Assembly: GCF_026342015.1 (NCBI RefSeq)
Contig: NZ_JAPENL010000003.1
Location: forward strand, 62,001 to 126,000
Direction: 5' to 3'
Origin: Micromonospora lupini
GTDB lineage: Bacteria > Actinomycetota > Actinomycetes > Mycobacteriales > Micromonosporaceae
DNA length: 64,000 nt
Shown one piece after another: positions 1-11,376 of this stretch. The notes below the pieces were generated by a model. That model saw only the letters and a list, made by a program, of their open reading frames with translations. It had not been told where the DNA came from and did no database searches. Numbering within the stretch: the stretch's first letter is position 1; each line of letters begins with the position of its first letter. A program made the position numbers and the translations under genes.

Positions 1-559
1 GCAGCCCCTCGTACTCGATGGTGACCTGGGTCTTGCCGTCCGGACGCAGGTACGGGATGGTGCCGTCTTTGCGCACCGCGGCGAGGCGGCGGGCCAGCCG
101 GTGGGCGAGCGCGATCGGCAGCGGCATCAGCTCCGGAGTCTCCGAGCAGGCGAAGCCGAACATCATGCCCTGGTCACCGGCGCCCTGCGCGTCCAGCGCG
201 CTCTCCGACGCGCCGGTGCGCAGCTCGAAGGCGTTGTCCACGCCCTGCGCGATGTCCTCGGACTGCGCGCCGATGGAGACGCTGACCCCGCAGGACGCGC
301 CGTCGAAACCCTTCTTCGACGAGTCGTAGCCGATGTCGAGGATGGTGCGCCGGACGATGGCGGGGATGTCGGCGTACGCCTTCGTGGTGACCTCACCGGC
401 GATGTGTACCTGGCCGGTGGTGATCATGGTCTCGACCGCGACCCGGCTGTGCGGATCCTCGGCGAGCAGCGCGTCGAGGATGCCGTCGCTGATCTGGTCG
501 GCGATCTTGTCCGGGTGGCCTTCCGTGACCGATTCGGACGTGAAGAGGCGGCGTGTCAC
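1..559 (-). CDS. metK: S-adenosylmethionine synthetase, C-terminus cut by window edge
   Basis: Makes S-adenosylmethionine from methionine and ATP in the cytoplasm. The reading frame opens with a GTG at 559 (MTRRLFTSESVTEGHPDKIAD), the typical MetK N-terminus with the HPDK ATP-binding motif. It continues through the DIGYDSSKKGFDG segment and the GAGDQGMMFGFA loop. About 186 of roughly 400 residues are visible. It is last in the rpoZ-coaBC-metK order that is usual in actinobacteria, 87 bases beyond the coaBC stop. No SAM riboswitch fold was seen in that short gap. Recognition is very secure; only the C-terminal part is unseen. Confidence 0.97.
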   Translation of the reverse strand, partial: MTRRLFTSESVTEGHPDKIADQISDGILDALLAEDPHSRVAVETMITTGQVHIAGEVTTKAYADIPAIVRRTILDIGYDSSKKGFDGASCGVSVSIGAQSEDIAQGVDNAFELRTGASESALDAQGAGDQGMMFGFACSETPELMPLPIALAHRLARRLAAVRKDGTIPYLRPDGKTQVTIEYEGL

Positions 560-646
560 GGCACTCCTAAGCGTGTGAGGTCGTTCCGCGGCAGTCTAGT
601 CACCGCTGCGGCCGGTGTCGGGGTCGGTCGCGCGCTGTTCCACCCG

Positions 647-1855
647 TCAGGAGCGGTTGGCCAGCCGCGCCACGACGAGGTCCCACACGGTGTCGGCAAC
701 GGCCTCCTTGGCCTGCTCCGGCAGACGGCTCACCGAGCCGTCCGCGCCGATGACCGTCACCGTGTTGGTGTCGGCGCCGAAGACCCGGTCCGGACCGACC
801 TCGTTGACCACGATCAGGTCGGCCCGCTTCCGGGCGAGTTTCGCCCGGCCGTTGGCCTCCGCGTCGCCGGTCTCGGCGGCGAACACGACGAGCACCTGCT
901 CCGGTCGCTTGCGGTGGCCCAGCTCCGCAGCGATGTCCGGGTTGGTGACGAGCTCGATGGTGGGCGCCACACCGTCGTCCGACTTCTTGATTTTGCCAGG
1001 CGCGTACGCCGCCGGTCGGAAATCGGCCGGAGCCGCCGCCATCACGACCGCGTCGGCCTCGACGGCGGCCTTGAGGGTCGCCTCGCGCAGCTCGGCGGTC
1101 GTGCCCACCCGGACCAGGTCGACCCCGGCGGGGTCGGCGAGGGAGACGTTGGCCGTGATCAGCGTGACCCGCGCGCCCCGGGCGACCGCCGACCGGGCGA
1201 AGGCGTAGCCCTGCTTGCCGGAGGAGCGGTTGCCGAGGAAGCGGACCGGGTCCAGCGGCTCGCGGGTGCCGCCGGCGGTGACCACCAGCCGGCGGCCGGT
1301 CAGGTCGGCGGGGGCGGACACGCCCCGGGCGAGGACCTGGCGGGCGACCGCGAAGATCTCCGCCGGGTCGGGCAGTCGGCCCTTGCCGGAGTCGGCGCCG
1401 GTGAGCCGCCCGACGGCCGGCTCGATGACCCGGACGCCCCGGGACCGCAGCGTGGCGACGTTGGCGACGGTGGCCGGGTGCTCCCACATCTCGGTGTGCA
1501 TGGCCGGGGCCAGCACCACCGGACAGCGGGCGGTCAGCAGCGTGTTGGTCAGCAGGTCGTCGGCGAGCCCGTGGGCGGCCTTGGCGAGCAGGTCGGTGGT
1601 GGTCGGCGCGACCACCACCAGGTCGGCCTGCTGGCCGAGGCGGACGTGCGGCACCTCGTGCACGTCGGACCAGACGTCGTCGGCGACCGGTTGACCGGAG
1701 AGCGCCGCCCAGGTCGGTGCCCCGACGAACTTCAGCGCCGAAGCGGTGGGCACGACACGGACCCGGTGGCCCGACTCGGTGAACAGTCGCAGCAGCTCAC
1801 ACGCCTTGTAGGCGGCGATGCCGCCGCCGACGCCGAGGACGATCGAGGCGGACAT
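647..1855 (-). CDS. coaBC: Bifunctional phosphopantothenoylcysteine decarboxylase / phosphopantothenate-cysteine ligase
   Basis: Two consecutive steps of coenzyme A synthesis in one 402-residue protein. The N-terminal flavin-dependent CoaC half (about 1-180) shows GVGGGIAAYKACELLR, the VPHVRLGQQADL histidine and APAMHTEMWEHP. In the last motif His stands where the classic PxMNxxMW has Asn, a variant I associate with actinobacterial proteins. The CoaB ligase half (from about 185) starts with GRRLVVTAGGTREPLDPVR and FLGNRSSGKQGYA, which bind nucleotide. Length is normal. It lies 15 bases beyond the rpoZ stop, so the two are probably co-transcribed. Confidence 0.96.
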   Translation of the reverse strand: MSASIVLGVGGGIAAYKACELLRLFTESGHRVRVVPTASALKFVGAPTWAALSGQPVADDVWSDVHEVPHVRLGQQADLVVVAPTTTDLLAKAAHGLADDLLTNTLLTARCPVVLAPAMHTEMWEHPATVANVATLRSRGVRVIEPAVGRLTGADSGKGRLPDPAEIFAVARQVLARGVSAPADLTGRRLVVTAGGTREPLDPVRFLGNRSSGKQGYAFARSAVARGARVTLITANVSLADPAGVDLVRVGTTAELREATLKAAVEADAVVMAAAPADFRPAAYAPGKIKKSDDGVAPTIELVTNPDIAAELGHRKRPEQVLVVFAAETGDAEANGRAKLARKRADLIVVNEVGPDRVFGADTNTVTVIGADGSVSRLPEQAKEAVADTVWDLVVARLANRS

Positions 1856-1869
1856 CGACCGGTGCGGGC

Positions 1870-2133
1870 TTACGGCTGGTCGGTCGGCTCGGCGGTGAGC
1901 AGGCCCGCGTTGATCTCGCGCATGGCGATGGAGAGGGGCTTCTCCTGCGGGGTGGTCTCGACGAGCGGGCCGACGTACTCCAGAAGGCCCTCACCGAGCT
2001 GGCTGTAGTAGGCGTTCACCTGGCGCGCGCGCTTGGCGGCGAAGATGACGAGCGCGTACTTCGACGTCGTCTTCTCGAGGAGCTCGTCGATCGGCGGGTT
2101 GGTGATGCCTTCGGGGTTGGCGATGGATCCCAC
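1870..2133 (-). CDS. rpoZ: RNA polymerase omega subunit
   Basis: 87-residue omega subunit, which binds the beta-prime subunit and helps RNA polymerase assembly. The sequence has the expected NPPIDELLEKTTSKYALVIFAAKRARQVN core followed by a short acidic tail ending in a Pro-rich segment. The position between a gmk-family gene and coaBC is the normal actinobacterial context and supports the call. A 64-base gap separates it from the upstream gmk-like gene. Confidence 0.96.
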   Translation of the reverse strand: MGSIANPEGITNPPIDELLEKTTSKYALVIFAAKRARQVNAYYSQLGEGLLEYVGPLVETTPQEKPLSIAMREINAGLLTAEPTDQP

Positions 2134-2197
2134 GAATTAACCTCTGCGTCTTTCGAACCGCGCGGACGCGGTGCTGAGTCTCAACGGCTGCCGGCCG

Positions 2198-2731
2198 TCA
2201 GCCGCGTACACGCGACCAGGTCGGACCCGGATAAGAAGAACCGAGTAAGCCTACCAGCTCGCCGGCGACCCGATCGGTGTGGTCGTGCGTCAGGGTGTGT
2301 GCGAAGGCGGCGGCCACGGCGGCGTCGGGTCGGTGTCCGGGTGGGATCAGCAGCACCAGTCGCGCGGCGGGCACTCGCGCCCGCACCAACCGGGCCCCGG
2401 CGACGTCGAGCGGCAGCAGGACCGGCTGCCCGGCGTCGAGCCGGCCGCGCAGCGGCGGGTCGAGGGTGCCCCTGCGGTACGCGCCGATCCGGGACCACTC
2501 CAGCAGGTCTCCGGTGGCCACCCGGCGCTCGAACTCGGCCGGGGCGAGGAAGACGCGCTGCTCTCCGTCGACCTCCGGTTCCCGGCGCGGCCTGGTCGTT
2601 GCCGGCACCGGGATCCACACGGACGGGAAACGCGCCCGAACGAGCTCGACGACACTCTCCCTGCCGGAACCCGAAGGTCCAGCCAGGACAGTGAGCCGAG
2701 CCGCCGGGCGCGCCTCGTCATCCGTGCTCAC
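2198..2731 (-). CDS. Guanylate kinase-like protein with degenerate P-loop
   Basis: Occupies the syntenic position of gmk (mihF-gmk-rpoZ-coaBC). The 177-residue protein clearly belongs to the guanylate kinase fold: LTVLAGPSGSGRESVVELV, then PATTRPRREPEVDGEQ, then LLEWSRIGAYRRGTL. Key positions have changed. The Walker A Lys-Ser/Thr pair reads Arg-Glu. The GMP-binding Ser of the SVSATTR motif is Pro. The GMP-contacting Tyr is Arg, and the usual lid segment with GRGTE is absent, leaving a short C-terminus. The start is a GTG 26 bases after the mihF stop. Either it is a diverged, possibly inactive gmk, or it has a new role. A functional gmk would then have to lie elsewhere. Confidence 0.75.
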   Translation of the reverse strand: MSTDDEARPAARLTVLAGPSGSGRESVVELVRARFPSVWIPVPATTRPRREPEVDGEQRVFLAPAEFERRVATGDLLEWSRIGAYRRGTLDPPLRGRLDAGQPVLLPLDVAGARLVRARVPAARLVLLIPPGHRPDAAVAAAFAHTLTHDHTDRVAGELVGLLGSSYPGPTWSRVRG

Positions 2732-2756
2732 TGCTTGTTTCTACACGCTGCCAGGT

Positions 2757-3074
2757 TCAGTTGGCGGCGAACTCTCCAAGCAGTGCCTTGCGCTGCTGCT
2801 CGCCGAGGCCACGCAGGCGACGGCTGTCAGCGATCTTGAGCTTCTCCATGATCTGGGTGGCCCGGATCTTGCCGATGCCCGGCATCGCCTGCAGGACGGC
2901 CGAAACCTTGAGCTTGCCGACGACGTCGTCGCTCTCGGCCCGCTCGAGGACGGCACCGAGGGTGGTCTTGCCCTGCTTGAGCTGCTCCTTCAGCTCGGCA
3001 CGGGCCTTGCGGATCTCCGCGGCCTTCTCGAGCGCGGCAGCGCGCTGTTCGGGGGTCAGTGACGGGAGCGGCAC
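2757..3074 (-). CDS. mihF: Actinobacterial integration host factor (mIHF)
   Basis: 105-residue nucleoid-associated protein of the actinobacteria-specific mIHF family, unrelated to enteric IHF. The basic N-terminal helix (EIRKARAELKEQLKQGK) is followed by a helix-two-turn-helix core containing the family signature VSAVLQAMPGIGKIRATQIM and the ending RRLRGLGEQQRKALL. Length is typical. It sits between pyrF and the gmk-like gene as in Streptomyces and Mycobacterium. The 178-base gap upstream suggests its own promoter. Confidence 0.95.
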   Translation of the reverse strand: MPLPSLTPEQRAAALEKAAEIRKARAELKEQLKQGKTTLGAVLERAESDDVVGKLKVSAVLQAMPGIGKIRATQIMEKLKIADSRRLRGLGEQQRKALLGEFAAN

Positions 3075-3144
3075 CAGTTCTCCTCAGGTCCCTATCGCGG
3101 CGGGCGGGGCGCACCGCCGCATCTGTGAAACGTGGTGTCGCTGT

Positions 3145-3165
3145 GAACCAAGGGGTCCGTGGTTC
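3145..3165. other. Small inverted repeat between pyrF and mihF
   Basis: GAACCA and TGGTTC arms are separated by nine bases, 71-91 bases upstream of the mihF start and about 90 bases past the pyrF stop. It could be a weak pyrF terminator or a regulatory site in the mihF promoter region. There is no U-tract, so the role is uncertain. Confidence 0.3.
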
Positions 3166-3252
3166 CCAGCGCGGGGAAAACTAGCGGTCAACGGAGCTTT
3201 CGGCAACGTGGGCGCGCGATGATCATCGCAAAGTGACCGAGCCGTCAGTCAG

Positions 3253-4089
3253 TCAACGGGCAGCCAGAACGGCCCGACACTCGGCCGACACCCGGTCCGC
3301 GGCGGCCCGCAGGGCGTCGGCGTCCGGTCCCGCCGACAGGACCTCCCGGGAGTACGACGGGAGCACCGCGGCGAGGTTGGAACCGAAGACGGTGCGCAGA
3401 TCGGCGGCACCCGCACCCTGCGCGCCGAGCCCCGGAGCGAGCAGCGGACCCCCCACACCGGAGAGGTCATGACCGGTGTCACCGATGGTCGCGCCGACCA
3501 CCAGACCAAAGCTGCCGAGGGGGTCCGCACCCCGATTGAGCTGGGAAATCTCGTCGATCACGGTCTGCGCGACGGTCCGCCCGTCGGCCGTGCGGGCCCG
3601 CTGCACGGCCGCGCCCTCGGGGTTCGAGGTGAGGGCCAGCACGAAGACCCCGCCGCCGTGCTTCGCGGCCAACTCGAACATCGGCGCCAGCGAACCTACT
3701 CCCAGGTAGGGACTGGCCGTGACCGCGTCGACATACAGCGGGCTGGATGGATCAAGGTACGCGGAGGCGTACGCGCTGACCGTTGAGCCGATGTCGCCGC
3801 GCTTGACGTCCAGGAGAACGAGCGAACCGGCTTCCCGTAACTGTCGGATAGTTGACTCAAGGATCGCCACACCGCGGGATCCGAACCGCTCGAAAAAGGC
3901 CGACTGAGGCTTGACCACCGCAACCCGGTCACCGAGGGCGTCCACCACGGTCCGGGTGAACCGATCCAGCCCGTCGACGTCGTCCGCGAGGCCCCAGCGG
4001 GCCAGCAGACCGGGGTGCGGGTCGATGCCCACGCAGAGCGGCCCACGCTCCGCGACGGCCCGGTGCAGTCGGTTGCCGAAGCTCTCCAT
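3253..4089 (-). CDS. pyrF: Orotidine 5'-phosphate decarboxylase
   Basis: Last step of UMP synthesis, decarboxylating OMP. The 278-residue protein is of the actinobacterial and mycobacterial PyrF type. It has PLCVGIDPHPGLL near the start and the catalytic Lys-Asp array in SLVLLDVKRGDIGST. ASPYLGVGSL and FVLALTSNPEGA follow, then GLVVGATIGDTG as phosphate-binding loops. The ATG at 4089 is chosen over the longer open frame because MESFGNRLH is preceded by GAGGGGAAG at good spacing. It is separated from the pyr operon by bioA and a repeat-rich gap, so it is probably not under the same PyrR leader. Confidence 0.95.
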   Translation of the reverse strand: MESFGNRLHRAVAERGPLCVGIDPHPGLLARWGLADDVDGLDRFTRTVVDALGDRVAVVKPQSAFFERFGSRGVAILESTIRQLREAGSLVLLDVKRGDIGSTVSAYASAYLDPSSPLYVDAVTASPYLGVGSLAPMFELAAKHGGGVFVLALTSNPEGAAVQRARTADGRTVAQTVIDEISQLNRGADPLGSFGLVVGATIGDTGHDLSGVGGPLLAPGLGAQGAGAADLRTVFGSNLAAVLPSYSREVLSAGPDADALRAAADRVSAECRAVLAAR

Positions 4090-4154
4090 CGCGTACTTCC
4101 CCTCTTCTCGTCCGGGCGGCGGACCGCCTCGGCGTACTCGTTGACCGAAACCGT

Positions 4155-5429
4155 TCAGCCGGCCGCCACCGCCGCCGCAACCCCGGCCCCGATCCGGGCC
4201 AGGTCGTCGTCGTCGGTGACGTACGGCGGCATCGTGTAGATCAGGTCGCGGAACGGCCGCAGCCACACGCCGCGCGCGACGGCCGCCGCGGTGGCCGCGC
4301 CGAGGTCCACCTCGTGGTCGAGCTGGACCACACCGATCGCCCCGAGCACCCGCACGTCGACCACGCCCGGGGCGGCGCGCAGCGGCTCCAGGCCGGCGCG
4401 CAGGCCGGCGCCGACCCTGGACACCTGCGTCGCCCAGTCCCCGGCCCGCAGCAGCCCGATGGAGGCGTTGGCGACCGCGCAGGCCAGCGGGTTGCCCATG
4501 AACGTGGGCCCGTGCGCCAGCACGCCGTCGGCGGAGATGCCCCGGGCGACCTCCGCGGTGCACAGCGTCGCGGCCAGGGTCAGGTAGCCCCCGGTGAGCG
4601 CCTTGCCCACGCACATCACGTCCGGGGCCACCCCGGCGTGCTCGGCGGCGAACATCGCGCCGGTACGGCCGAACCCGGTCGCGATCTCATCGAAGATCAG
4701 CAGCACCCCGTGCGCGCGTGTCACCTCGCGCAGCACCCGCAGGTAACCGGGATGGTGGAACCGCATCCCACCGGCGCCCTGGACGACGGGCTCGACGATC
4801 ACGGCGGCCAACTCGTCGGCGTGCCGCTCGACCGTCTCCACCAACGCCGCCACGTACGCCTCGTCGGGCGGGTCGGTGAAGCCGCCGGGCGGCACCGGGG
4901 CGAAGATCTGCCGGGGCAGCACGTCGCCCCAGAGATGGTGCATCCCGCCCTCCGGGTCGCAGACGCTCATCGGGTGGAACGTGTCACCGTGGTAGCCGCC
5001 CCGCCACGTCGCCAACCGGCGTCGCTGGGGTCGGCCGACGGCCCGCTGGTACTGCAGGCACATCTTCACCGCCACCTCGACGCTCACCGAGCCGGAGTCG
5101 GCCAGGAACACGTGCTCCAGACCCTCCGGAGTCAGGTCGACAAGTGTTTCGGCGAGCTGCACGGCCGGCTCGTGTGTGAGCCCGCCGAACATCACGTGGC
5201 TCATCCGTCCGAGCTGGTCGGTGACGGCCGCGTCAAGCACCGGGTGCCGGTAGCCGTGGATCGCCGCCCACCAGGACGACATCCCGTCCACCAACTCCCG
5301 CCCGTCGGCGAGGGTCAGCCGTACGCCCTCGGCGCCGCGCACCACGTACGGCGGGTTCGCCGGTGGCAGCGCGGCGTACGGATGCCAGACGTGCGCCCGG
5401 TCGGCGGCCAGGATCTCCTCGGGTGTCAC
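4155..5429 (-). CDS. bioA: Adenosylmethionine-8-amino-7-oxononanoate aminotransferase
   Basis: PLP enzyme of biotin synthesis that makes 7,8-diaminopelargonate, using SAM as amino donor. The 424-residue class III aminotransferase has AADRAHVWHPYAAL and DGMSSWWAAIHGYRHP, both typical of BioA. Further on are the PLP-Asp segment LLIFDEIATGFGRTG and the Schiff-base Lys in MCVGKALTGGYL. The GTG at 5429 (MTPEEILAADR) is preceded by GGAGGGGGA and is preferred to the upstream start. No other bio gene is visible. It stands alone between pyrD and pyrF, 66 bases upstream of pyrF, and may share a transcript with it. Confidence 0.93.
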   Translation of the reverse strand: MTPEEILAADRAHVWHPYAALPPANPPYVVRGAEGVRLTLADGRELVDGMSSWWAAIHGYRHPVLDAAVTDQLGRMSHVMFGGLTHEPAVQLAETLVDLTPEGLEHVFLADSGSVSVEVAVKMCLQYQRAVGRPQRRRLATWRGGYHGDTFHPMSVCDPEGGMHHLWGDVLPRQIFAPVPPGGFTDPPDEAYVAALVETVERHADELAAVIVEPVVQGAGGMRFHHPGYLRVLREVTRAHGVLLIFDEIATGFGRTGAMFAAEHAGVAPDVMCVGKALTGGYLTLAATLCTAEVARGISADGVLAHGPTFMGNPLACAVANASIGLLRAGDWATQVSRVGAGLRAGLEPLRAAPGVVDVRVLGAIGVVQLDHEVDLGAATAAAVARGVWLRPFRDLIYTMPPYVTDDDDLARIGAGVAAAVAAG

Positions 5430-5525
5430 ACGTACTCCCCCTCCTCTTTTCGGCGCGGGCGTGTCTTTCCGCACGGACGTGCCGGGCCGTGGTGGTCAGG
5501 CGGCCGGATCGGGCGGTTCCCTCGC

Positions 5526-5610
5526 CCCCTCTGCTCTGCTTCATCGGACGCATCGCCCGGTGTCCGGATACCGGACGCCGACCGTTGCGGGGGTCGAAGC
5601 AGAGCAGAGG
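5526..5610. repeat. Palindromic copy of a dispersed intergenic repeat (copy A)
   Basis: Perfect 15-base arms CCTCTGCTCTGCTTC (5528-5542) and its complement (5596-5610) enclose a second, nested hairpin GTCCGG-ATA-CCGGAC (5562-5576). The first 29 bases match 16161-16189 at 25 positions, including CGGACGCA after the CTGCTTC core. The right half, read in reverse, also matches that copy. It lies in the 388-base gap between bioA and pyrD, which contains no gene. Confidence 0.8.
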
Positions 5611-5730
5611 TGCGGCGAAGGGGGTGGGGACCTGACGCCGAGCGGATCGGGTCCAGCCCAGGGCCAGCCCGGCGCGGTGCCGGCACGGCGCTGAGGGCCG
5701 GGCCGGCGCGGAACCAGCCCGGCACAGGGG

Positions 5731-5775
5731 AGCCCGGCCCGGTGCAGCCCGGCCCGGTGCAGCCCGGCCCGGTGC
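5731..5775. repeat. Three perfect 15-base tandem repeats
   Basis: AGCCCGGCCCGGTGC occurs three times in a row without mismatch, directly beside the pyrD terminator; its last copy forms part of the terminator arm. Further degenerate copies extend left to about 5640. No coding role is supported. It looks like slippage in very GC-rich DNA. Confidence 0.8.
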
Positions 5776-5812
5776 TGGCCCGGCGCTGAGGGCGGGCCAG
5801 CACCGGGCCGGG
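5763..5812 (-). terminator. Terminator hairpin at the end of the pyr operon
   Basis: A perfect 20-base stem (5763-5782 with 5793-5812) with a ten-base loop begins five bases beyond the pyrD stop codon. There is no U-tract, as is common in high-GC actinobacteria. It marks the end of the pyrR-to-pyrD transcript and separates bioA-pyrF from it. Confidence 0.8.
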
Positions 5813-5817
5813 GCCGA

Positions 5818-6872
5818 TCACCGTCCGGCGACCGGGTCCGGCGCCACCGCCGTGGCCGCTGTGCGGGCAGCGGCCCGGGCGGCGGCGCGGACCAGCGCCG
5901 GGCCCCGGTAGATGAAGCCTGTGTAGAGCTGCACCAGGGCGGCGCCGGCGTCGACCATCCGCGCCGCGTCGTCCGGGTCCAGCACCCCGCCGACGCCGAT
6001 GATCGGCAGGCGGCCACCGGTCTCGGTGTGCACGAAGGCGACCACGTCCCGGGCGCGGCCGGTCAGGGGCCGGCCGGACAGTCCGCCGGTCTCGGCGCCA
6101 CGTGCGGAGTCGGCCGGGGCCAGCCCGTCCCGGGACAGCGTGGTGTTGGTGGCGATCACCCCGGCGGCGCCCCGGGCCAGGCACACCTCCAGCAGGTCGG
6201 CGATCGCCGCCTCGGTGAGATCCGGCGCGATCTTGACCAGGACCGGCTTCTCCCCCACGAGCGCGGCCAGCAGGGCGTCCAGGTGCGCGCGGTCCTGCAA
6301 CGAGCGCAGGCCCGGGGTGTTCGGCGAGGACACGTTTACCGCGAAGTAGTCGCCGTGCCCGCGCAGCGCCCGGTACGAGGTGAGGTAGTCCCCGACGGCA
6401 TCCTCGAGCGGGGTCACCTTGGACTTGCCCAGGGAGATGCCCAGCGGCACCCCGACGGGGCGCGGCAACGCGTCCAGCCGGGCGGCGAGCGCGGCGGCCC
6501 CGGCGTTGTTGAAGCCCATCCGGTTGACCACCGCCTCGCTGCCCGGCAGCCGGAACAGCCGTGGTCGCGGGTTGCCCGGCTGGGCGTGCGCCGTCACCGT
6601 GCCGACCTCGACGAAGCCGAAGCCGAGCGCCGGCCAGGCAGCCAGCGCGGCGCCGTCCTTGTCCATGCCGGCAGCCAGGCCGACCGGGTTGGGGAACCGG
6701 ACGCCGAACACCGTGCGGGGCGTCTGGACGGCGTAGCGGGCCCGCAGGGCGGCGAGGGCCACCGGACGCCGGGACAGCGCGGCCAACCGCCGCAGTGTCC
6801 ACTCGTGCGCCGCCTCGGCGTCCCCGCCGCCGAGGCGGAACAACTGCGGCCGTACGACCCGCTCGAACAGGG

Positions 6873-6876
<4 letters not shown>
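5818..6876 (-). CDS. pyrD: Dihydroorotate dehydrogenase (quinone), class 2
   Basis: Oxidises dihydroorotate to orotate with FMN and passes electrons to membrane quinone. The 352-residue protein carries the class 2 N-terminal helical extension before the TIM barrel, consistent with peripheral membrane binding. Motifs seen are NPVGLAAGMDKDG, VNRMGFNNAG, VNVSSPNTPGLR with the catalytic Ser, VLVKIAPDLT, IATNTT and IIGVGGV. The GTG start overlaps the carB stop by four bases (GTGA). A strong hairpin follows its stop. Confidence 0.96.
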
Positions 6877-10212
<3,336 letters not shown>

Positions 10213-10220
<8 letters not shown>

Positions 10221-11376
10221 TGCTGCGCCCCCTGCTGTGGTTCCGGCCCTCGATCAAATCGGCGAATCGGTCGAAGAGGTAGTCCGCGTCGTGCGGGCCG
10301 GCCGCCGCCTCCGGGTGGTACTGCACGGTGAAGGCGGGGACGTCCACGGCCCGCAGCCCCTCGACGACGTTGTCGTTGAGGCAGACGTGCGACACCCGCA
10401 CACCGCCGAAGTCGGTGTCGATCACCTGGTCGGGGACCACCGCGCCCGCACCCGCGCCCGGCACCTTCACCGCGAAGCCGTGGTTGTGGCTGGTCACCTC
10501 GACCTTGCCGGTGGCCCGGTCGAGCACCGGCTGGTTGATGCCCCGGTGGCCGTAGCCCAGCTTGTAGGTGCCGAAGCCGAGCGCCCGGCCGAGGATCTGG
10601 CTGCCGAAGCAGATGCCGAACAGCGGCACCCGCCGTTGCAGCGCCTCCCGGGCCAGCGCCACCGGGCCGTCGGCGGTGGCCGGGTCGCCGGGGCCGGGCG
10701 ACAGGAAGATCGCGTCGGCGCCGGTGGCCAGCAGGTCCTCGATGCTCGACGAGGCCGGCAGCACGTGCGTGGTCACCCCGCGCGCGGCCAACCGGCGCGG
10801 CACGTTGCGCTTGATGCCCAGGTCCAGCGCGGCCACTGTGAACCGGTGCTCGCCGAGCGCCTCGACGACGTACGGCTCGGCGGTGCTCACCTCGGCGGAC
10901 AGGTCCGCGCCGACCATCTGCGGTGACTGCCGGACCCGGGCCAGCAGGCTCTGCGGGTCCTTCTCGACGCTGGAGATGGCCACCCGCATGGCGCCCCGGT
11001 CGCGCAGGTGCCGGGTCAACGCCCGGGTGTCCACGCCGCTGATGCCCACCACGCCCTCGGTGGCGAGGCGGTCCTCCAGGCTGCCGGTGGCCCGCCAGTT
11101 GGAGCCGATGCGGGCCGGGTCGCGGACGACGTAGCCGGCCACCCAGATCCGACCGGACTCGTCGTCCTCGCCGTTGACGCCTGTGTTGCCGATGTGCGGG
11201 GCGGTCTGCACCACCACCTGCCGGTGGTAGGAGGGATCGGTGAGCGTCTCCTGGTAACCGGTCATGCCGGTGTTGAAGACCGCCTCGCCGAAGGTCTCCC
11301 CGACGCTGCCGTACGCCTCGCCGGGGAACGTGCGCCCGTCCTCGAGGACGAGGATCGCGGAACGTCTACGGGTCAC
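10213..11376 (-). CDS. carA: Carbamoyl-phosphate synthase, small (glutaminase) subunit
   Basis: 387-residue glutamine amidotransferase subunit feeding ammonia to CarB. The N-terminal domain begins MTRRRSAILVLEDGRTFPGEAYG and includes FNTGMTGYQETLTDPSY. The class I glutaminase domain has the nucleophile Cys in PLFGICFGSQILGRALG and the His/Glu pair in FTVQYHPEAAAG. The GTG at 11376 overlaps the pyrC stop as GTGA and is preferred to the much longer open frame. All residues expected for activity are visible. Confidence 0.96.

Noticed and set aside
560..646. SAM riboswitch upstream of metK
   Set aside because: The gap is only 87 bases and shows none of the conserved SAM-I, SAM-II or SAM-IV core sequences.
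4090..4614. N-terminal extension of pyrF
   Set aside because: It reads through bioA in another frame; MESFGNRLH at 4089 has a proper ribosome site and matches family length.
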